From Acinetobacter sp. (GTDB lineage: Bacteria; Pseudomonadota; Gammaproteobacteria; Pseudomonadales; Moraxellaceae), in the NCBI GenBank assembly GCA_030152675.1, contig JASLIY010000293.1, positions 1-9,009 on the forward strand: 9,009 bases of DNA, read 5' to 3'. A model generated the notes under the pieces. That model saw nothing but the letters and a program-made list of their open reading frames with translations. It was not told the origin of the DNA and ran no database searches. This document shows, in pieces, positions 4,683 to 9,009 of this stretch (positions within the stretch are counted from its first letter, which is position 1; each line of letters starts with the position of its first letter). Made by a program: the position numbers and the translations under genes.

Positions 4683-5912
4683 CTAAAAGAACTTCAGAAT
4701 GGTCTGAATCACCACAGCATTGATGATGTCGATAAAGAATGCACCGCACAGTGGGATGATCAAAAAGGCTTTATGTGAGGTGCCATACATATTGGTCACG
4801 GCCTGAATATTGGCAATCGCAGTCGGTGTTGCTCCCATGCCAAAGCCACAATGCCCCGCAGCCAAAACAGCAGCATCATAATCCTTGCCCATCACGCGGA
4901 AAGTCACAAAGGCGGTATATAGGATCAAAATCAAGGTCTGTGCCAACAGAATAATCACCAAAGGCCCAGCAAGATCGGCGAGTAACCACAACTGTAGCGA
5001 TAACAAAGCCATCGCCAGATAGAGCGACAGTGAGGCATTGCCAAAAACGTCAATCGCACGGTCAAAAATACGTTGCTTAAAGACACTCTCCACCACATTA
5101 CGTAGCAACACGCCAGAACCCAAAGCCCAAACAAAAGTCGGTAACTCAAACCATTGCCCTTCGCTCCAACGGGTAAGTAAATTCGCGGCATAAATACACG
5201 CGGCAAACATACCTAAGGTGGTGATGGCATTACCCGAAGTGATCAGACGGGTTTTACGTGAGTATTCAAATGAAGCAACATCAGCCTCTGGCAGATTGCT
5301 GTCTTGGTCATTATCGTCATCATTGTCCTTGCTCGGCTCGGCCAGTTGATAACGTCTGATCAGAAACTTAGCCACTGGCCCACCAACGATACCCCCAATG
5401 ATCAAGCCAAAGGTGGCACTGGCCATACCCAAGACCACTGCACCTTGGATGCCATAATCTTGCTCTAGAATACTGCCCCATGCACCCGCTGTGCCGTGTC
5501 CGCCAGTCAGCGTAATTGAACCGGTAATCAACCCCACGATCGGATCAAGCCCCAATACGCTGGCTAAACTCATCCCGACTGCATTTTGTACCAGGACATA
5601 GCCGGTCACACAGAGCAAGAAAATCAGCAAGCTCATGCCGCCTTTTTTCAGTTTACCGAAGCTGGCGCTGAGACCAATCGAAGTAAAGAACATCAGCATC
5701 AAGGCATTTTGAATACCGGCATCGAAACTGGCACTGATCTCAAAATAACGAAATAAAATAAATGCAATCAATGCCGCCACCAAGCCACCGGCAACCGGTT
5801 CAGGAATATTATAATTTCTCAATACCCCAATGTGCTGTAGCAAGAACCGCCCAACATATAACACCAATACGGCGATGACGATCGTACCAAAGGCATCAAT
5901 TTGAAAATTCAT
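4683..5912 (-). CDS. gltS: Sodium/glutamate symporter GltS
   Basis: This 409-residue inner-membrane carrier imports glutamate with sodium ions. Its length is close to E. coli GltS (401). The two re-entrant loop signatures are intact: GSITLTGGHGTAGAWG (131-146) and GHCGFGMGATPTAIANIQA (353-371). NYNIPEPVAGGL (33-44) and the ending AFFIDIINAVVI (391-402) also follow the family. About ten membrane helices are arranged as two inverted halves, joined by a hydrophilic central loop (about 188-222). In this protein the loop carries a run of Asp/Asn (196-204), an embellishment not essential to the family. The start is secure: AGGA (5923-5926 on the + strand) lies 10 bases before ATG 5912. The gene is convergent with queH and divergent from the MFS exporter. 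Short repeats in its leader (5947-5974) may be regulatory. Substrate is inferred from strong family resemblance. Confidence 0.93.
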   Translation of the reverse strand: MNFQIDAFGTIVIAVLVLYVGRFLLQHIGVLRNYNIPEPVAGGLVAALIAFILFRYFEISASFDAGIQNALMLMFFTSIGLSASFGKLKKGGMSLLIFLLCVTGYVLVQNAVGMSLASVLGLDPIVGLITGSITLTGGHGTAGAWGSILEQDYGIQGAVVLGMASATFGLIIGGIVGGPVAKFLIRRYQLAEPSKDNDDDNDQDSNLPEADVASFEYSRKTRLITSGNAITTLGMFAACIYAANLLTRWSEGQWFELPTFVWALGSGVLLRNVVESVFKQRIFDRAIDVFGNASLSLYLAMALLSLQLWLLADLAGPLVIILLAQTLILILYTAFVTFRVMGKDYDAAVLAAGHCGFGMGATPTAIANIQAVTNMYGTSHKAFLIIPLCGAFFIDIINAVVIQTILKFF

Positions 5913-5946
5913 AGATCGCTTATCCTAGAGTCTTTGAGTTCGGTTA

Positions 5947-5974
5947 ATCTCAGTTTTAAGTCATCTCAGTTTTA
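5947..5974 (-). repeat. Short tandem repeat in the gltS leader
   Basis: ATCTCAGTTTTA occurs at 5947-5958 and again at 5963-5974, a 16-base period. A related CTCAGT follows at 5981-5986, and CTCAG again within the palindrome at 6014-6023. The copies are 35-75 bases upstream of the gltS start, where an operator or leader element could sit. The function is unknown. Confidence 0.5.
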
Positions 5975-6309
5975 GTTAAGCTCAGTGGATGTTCTCGGTT
6001 TTATTTTTCAATCCTGAGCTCAGCATCTCGGCCCAACACCATGCCACATCACAAATCAGCTTAACGGTGGCCAGAGCCATGCAACAGTTTTAGCCAACAT
6101 GCTGAATCTTAGCATTAAATAGTTTATGTTTTTTGTTATTTTGGTGACACACACAACTAATCTTAAATCACATTCAGCATCACACTAAGCAAAGCCTGAT
6201 CTCGCAACAGATTGGCGCTCAATGAAACATTACCGACATCAAGTTCAATTGCGGAATTACCCCAACTACAGTGCATGTTTTAAAACTTAACTGTGAATTA
6301 CATTACATT

Positions 6310-6339
6310 TTCACAGTAGAGTGTCGACATAATTATGAT
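6310..6339 (+). promoter_or_regulatory. Promoter candidate of the MFS gene
   Basis: TTCACA (6310-6315) and TATGAT (6334-6339) each match the sigma70 hexamers at five of six bases, with an 18-base spacer. Transcription would start near 6346, about 32 bases before the GTG start codon. Confidence 0.5.
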
Positions 6340-6377
6340 TAAATTCAGCTCATTTCTTTTCTAGAGATCTTTGGCTC

Positions 6378-7601
6378 GTGAACACTCCATTGAATCAAGC
6401 ACCGACGTCTCCACCTCATGACAATCCATCCCCGCAGGACTATCGCTTAAACTGGGTCATTTTCGCCTTGGCTTTGGGCGGTTTTTGTATGGGCACCACC
6501 GAATTTATCGCCATGGGCTTGATTCAAGAAATCGCCAGCAACCTCAATATTACAGTCCCGCAAGCAGGCTACTTTATTAGTGCCTATGCGCTCGGTGTCG
6601 TAATTGGAGCGCCGCTGATCGCGATCATTTCAGCCAAAGTTCCGCGTAAAACCATGCTGCTGTTATTGATGTTGTTTTATGCTTTGGCCAATCTGGTCAC
6701 CACTTTTGCCGAGAACTCATCGATGCTGCTGCTGTCTCGTTTTGTCGCCGGCCTCCCACATGGTGCATATTTCGGAATCGCATCACTGATCGCAGCTGAA
6801 CTGGCTGGCCCGCATAAACGTGCCACAGCAATTGCTCAGATCATGCTCGGTTTGACCATCGCCACCGTCATCGGGGTTCCCTTAGCCACATGGTTGGGAC
6901 AACACTTTGGCTGGCGTGCTGGTTTCTTACTCTCGACCATCTTGGCGGTCATTAGCTTGCTCGGAATGTTGCTCTACGTGCCGAAACTCACCGTCAAAGC
7001 CACGGCCAGTATCAAGACCGAATTGGCTGGGCTTAAAAATATCAATATGTGGTTGACCTTAGCCGTGGGTTCGATCGGTTTCGGTGGTTTGTTCGCGGTC
7101 TATAGCTATGTCTCGCCGATTTTGACCGAATACACCCAAGCCGATATCAGCATGGTGCCAATCGCGCTGGCAGTTCTCGGTGTGGGCATGGTGATTGGTG
7201 GATTGGTCGCGGGTAAACTCGCGGATATCAACCTCAATCGCACCATGATCGGGGTCTTAATCTGCTCGACCTGTAGTTTTGTATTGGCCAACTTTATGAT
7301 GGGCGAACTTTACACCGCACTTCTGGCCTTATTTTTAATCGGTGTGACGGTGATCGGTTTGGGAGGGACTTTACAAACGCGCTTGATGGACATTGCCGGT
7401 GAAGCGCAGACCCTTGCTGCCTCCCTGAATCACTCTGCTTTTAACTTGGCGAATGCACTGGGTGCCTTTTTAGGTGGTTGGGTGATTCAACAACAGATGG
7501 GTTGGTTGGCACCCATCTGGGTTGGTATTGTCATGAGTCTAATCGGCTTAGTGCTGTTACTCATCACCTTGGCCTATGAGAAAAAATCTGCTGCCGCTTA
7601 A
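6378..7601 (+). CDS. MFS exporter, DHA1 family, AraJ/YdhP type
   Basis: This 407-residue protein is a twelve-helix inner-membrane proton-driven transporter of the major facilitator superfamily. It most resembles the AraJ/YdhP group of sugar or drug exporters. Telling blocks are GGFCMGTTEFIAMGLI (34-49), the loop 2-3 segment SAKVPRKTML (85-94), GLPHGAYFGIASLIAAEL (125-142), GVPLATWLGQHFGWRAGF (166-183) and NHSAFNLANALGAFLGG (351-367). A Pro-rich cytoplasmic tail of about 22 residues precedes helix 1. The start is GTG 6378, with an AGAG 11 bases upstream. The next Met is residue 38, inside helix 1, so GTG is the sensible choice. It is divergent from gltS and converges on the channel gene with 13 bases between stops, so it is probably transcribed alone. 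No local regulator is present. The substrate is unknown; drug efflux should not be assumed. Confidence 0.88.
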   Translation: MNTPLNQAPTSPPHDNPSPQDYRLNWVIFALALGGFCMGTTEFIAMGLIQEIASNLNITVPQAGYFISAYALGVVIGAPLIAIISAKVPRKTMLLLLMLFYALANLVTTFAENSSMLLLSRFVAGLPHGAYFGIASLIAAELAGPHKRATAIAQIMLGLTIATVIGVPLATWLGQHFGWRAGFLLSTILAVISLLGMLLYVPKLTVKATASIKTELAGLKNINMWLTLAVGSIGFGGLFAVYSYVSPILTEYTQADISMVPIALAVLGVGMVIGGLVAGKLADINLNRTMIGVLICSTCSFVLANFMMGELYTALLALFLIGVTVIGLGGTLQTRLMDIAGEAQTLAASLNHSAFNLANALGAFLGGWVIQQQMGWLAPIWVGIVMSLIGLVLLLITLAYEKKSAAA

Positions 7602-7614
7602 TGCGCGCAGCAAA

Positions 7615-8604
7615 TCATGACTCATCGGGCAACTTGTTGCCACAGTGGGGACAGTAACAATACTGATGCCGCTCCGCCTGACGCGCCTGTTCTTTCTGTT
7701 CTCGGATCAACTGCAAGATAATATCTTGGGTCTGTTCTTGGGTCAGTCCGACATGGCGCCGAATTTCTTCAATGGTCTTTTTATCACTGATCAAATCAAT
7801 ACCCCGACTTTCAAGCACAGTTTGAAACTTTTGTTCCAAGCGTTGTTTACGGGCTTCAAGCTCATTGGCCAAACCATTGGCTAAAATACCGGCTGGGAGT
7901 GCGGCCAAACCCACACCAAGAATAGTAATTAATGCCCCCAGAAAACGTCCCAATGGCGTCAGTGGTGTCACATCACCATAGCCGACCGTGGTCAAGGTCA
8001 CCACCGCCCACCACATCGATGCTGGAATCGAACTAAATACCTCAGGTTGGGATTTATTCTCGACCACATAAACGCCCGCAGCTGCCATGACGATCATAAT
8101 AATCAAAATAAAGATCACCGCTTGGAATGAACCTTTCTCTCGCTCGATCACCCTTAATAGGATTTGCAGTGACACAAAATAGCGGGTCAGTTTGAGTAGG
8201 CGCAATAATCTTAAAATACGTAGGAAACGCAAATCGATATGTACAAAGAAATTTAAGTACGCTGGTAAGATCGCCAGTAAATCGATAATCGCCGCACCAC
8301 TGCTCACCCATTGCCAACGGCTTTTCCATGCCGCCTGTTCTGGTTTTGCTTCAACCACACTCCAGAAACGCAACAGATATTCACAGCTAAAGATAATAAT
8401 CGAAAGGTGTTCAAAGCCATTAAAAAACGGCTGATAAGAGAGGTAAATGTCGTTGACGGATTCAAGTAATACCGCCACCACATTGCCCACAATCAAGATA
8501 ATCAAGGCATAGTTTAAACAGCGACTATAAATGGTTTCGTAGTCATCATTATGTAAATAGTTATAGACAAATCTTCGTAGTGTTCGCCATGTATCTAATA
8601 TCAT
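7615..8604 (-). CDS. Voltage-gated potassium channel-like protein (six-helix, Kv type)
   Basis: This 329-residue protein has the plan of a six-helix potassium channel, which would form a tetramer in the inner membrane. S1 is near 31-48, S2 near 66-82, S3 near 104-120 with the conserved Asp108. S4 has a basic residue at every third position: Arg126, 129, 132, 135, Lys138 and Arg141. The pore helix and filter read TLTTVGYGD (203-211), the potassium signature. S6 follows at about 219-246 with ALPAGILANGLANE. A charged, coiled-coil-prone region (247-312) leads to a Cys-rich end, YCYCPHCGNK (315-324). The full voltage sensor sets it apart from two-helix KcsA-like channels. ATG 8604 gives a normal cytoplasmic N-terminus, though no clear Shine-Dalgarno is visible. 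It converges on the MFS gene. Potassium selectivity is a strong inference; gating behaviour is unknown. Confidence 0.9.
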   Translation of the reverse strand: MILDTWRTLRRFVYNYLHNDDYETIYSRCLNYALIILIVGNVVAVLLESVNDIYLSYQPFFNGFEHLSIIIFSCEYLLRFWSVVEAKPEQAAWKSRWQWVSSGAAIIDLLAILPAYLNFFVHIDLRFLRILRLLRLLKLTRYFVSLQILLRVIEREKGSFQAVIFILIIMIVMAAAGVYVVENKSQPEVFSSIPASMWWAVVTLTTVGYGDVTPLTPLGRFLGALITILGVGLAALPAGILANGLANELEARKQRLEQKFQTVLESRGIDLISDKKTIEEIRRHVGLTQEQTQDIILQLIREQKEQARQAERHQYCYCPHCGNKLPDES

Positions 8605-8860
8605 GTGCCAGTCTTTTGATGGATGAGCGGCTATGGTAATACGGCTTTGGCGTATTTTCCAAATCTTTGTTGTCGGTGATTTTTAAAAATAAGTCTGCCT
8701 GCTCGATACATTTATTTGAATACAAAAGTTTTATTTTTAATATCAGATGGATGGATTTAACTGCTTTATTTATTGGCTCTGGCAGTGCTTGAATTGACGT
8801 TAATTTAACCGTGATGAACAGGATCGATAAATAAAATTTTCTTATTCTGTAAAATCTCAT
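8561..8860 (-). CDS. Doubtful small secreted protein upstream of the channel gene
   Basis: This open frame would encode 99 residues from ATG 8860 (ATG 8887 or TTG 8890 would add 9 or 10). I do not recognise it. The N-terminus looks like a signal peptide: basic RFYRIRKF (2-9), hydrophobic YLSILFITVKL (10-20), and a possible cut after SIQA (residue 25). The rest is Lys/Ile-rich with a single Cys and no motif I know. Against it, no start has a Shine-Dalgarno, the base composition is as AT-rich as a spacer, and its last 44 bases overlap the start of the channel gene. If real, it would lie in the periplasm and could be cotranscribed with the channel. Otherwise 8605-8932 is simply an empty spacer. 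Confidence 0.25.
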   Translation of the reverse strand: MRFYRIRKFYLSILFITVKLTSIQALPEPINKAVKSIHLILKIKLLYSNKCIEQADLFLKITDNKDLENTPKPYYHSRSSIKRLAHDIRYMANTTKICL

Positions 8861-8932
8861 TATATTGGGAGGGTTTTTCCTTAGCATCAAGCGTCGTTGG
8901 CTGGTTTTAAAGCCACTGTAGTTGGATTATAT

Positions 8933-9009
8933 ATGTCTTCACAACAACCCCAAAAATTAAAGCATGAATTGAGCAATCGCCATATTCAACTCATTGCTTT
9001 GGGTGGTTC
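8933..9009 (+). CDS. Amino acid permease, APC family (5' end only)
   Basis: Only the first 25 codons are in the window; the frame stays open to the edge. The polar N-terminus MSSQQPQKLKHELSNRHIQL followed by IALGG is the typical opening of amino acid permeases of the AroP/CycA/ProY/AnsP group, where 'L..RHI.LIALGG' leads into helix 1. These inner-membrane carriers import amino acids with protons. A GGA at 8924-8926, 6 bases before ATG 8933, serves as Shine-Dalgarno. The divergent neighbour is the doubtful small frame or the channel gene. The substrate cannot be told from this fragment, and a pseudogene beyond the edge cannot be excluded. Confidence 0.75.
   Translation, partial: MSSQQPQKLKHELSNRHIQLIALGG

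Larger units (their letters stand above)
5913..6377. other. 465-base divergent spacer between gltS and the MFS gene
   Basis: No gene is supported here. It holds the gltS Shine-Dalgarno (5923-5926), a short direct repeat (5947-5974), a 10-bp palindrome CTGAGCTCAG (6014-6023), an inverted repeat ATGCTGAAT (6099-6107) / ATTCAGCAT (6172-6180), and a promoter candidate for the MFS gene (6310-6339). I could not place a convincing gltS promoter. Confidence 0.6.

Noticed and set aside
7106..7291. 61-codon - strand frame within the MFS gene
   Set aside because: It is antisense to a membrane protein gene with all family blocks; such shadows are expected.
7588..7612. GCTGC...GCAGC stem across the MFS stop as a terminator
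   Set aside because: Short imperfect stem overlapping coding sequence, with no T-tract on either side.

Overview
The window looks like ordinary chromosomal DNA of a gammaproteobacterium. It is most likely Acinetobacter or a close relative in the Moraxellaceae. This rests on the moderate-to-low GC content, the look of the proteins (RsuA, MetR, QueH, GltS, a UPF0756/DUF441 membrane protein) and the loose gene spacing. The species is an inference from remembered family resemblance; I could not run a search. I see no rRNA, tRNA, CRISPR array, insertion sequence, phage gene or replication origin.

Layout. Bases 1-940 carry a RelB/DinJ-type antitoxin-like gene with no recognisable RelE/YafQ toxin beside it, followed by a GNAT acetyltransferase, both on the + strand. 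A 16S rRNA pseudouridine synthase (rsuA, - strand) converges on the acetyltransferase and is divergent from a small four-helix DUF441 membrane protein (+). The DUF441 gene in turn converges on metR (-), the LysR-type regulator of methionine biosynthesis, which has a near-consensus MetR box over its own promoter. Next comes a 629-base gene-free stretch (3284-3912) with two strong + strand terminator-like hairpins, a 14-bp palindrome and two copies of a 38-bp direct repeat. This is the least explained part of the window. queH (+), the epoxyqueuosine reductase that finishes queuosine, follows. It converges on gltS (-), a sodium/glutamate symporter. A 465-base spacer with short repeats separates gltS from a divergent MFS exporter of the AraJ/YdhP type (+). 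That gene converges on a six-helix voltage-gated potassium-channel-like protein (-) with an unusual cysteine-rich tail. A doubtful small secreted-protein frame lies upstream of the channel. The window ends in the first 25 codons of an APC-family amino acid permease (+).

The genes do not form one pathway. Almost every neighbour pair is convergent or divergent, so most are probably single-gene transcripts. Loose themes are RNA modification (rsuA, queH), amino acid transport and regulation (metR, gltS, permease) and membrane transport (DUF441, MFS, channel). I do not see a clear undescribed multi-gene system. The best leads are the possible small-RNA or duplicated non-coding modules between metR and queH, the orphan antitoxin next to a GNAT gene, and the metal-site-like tail of the channel.
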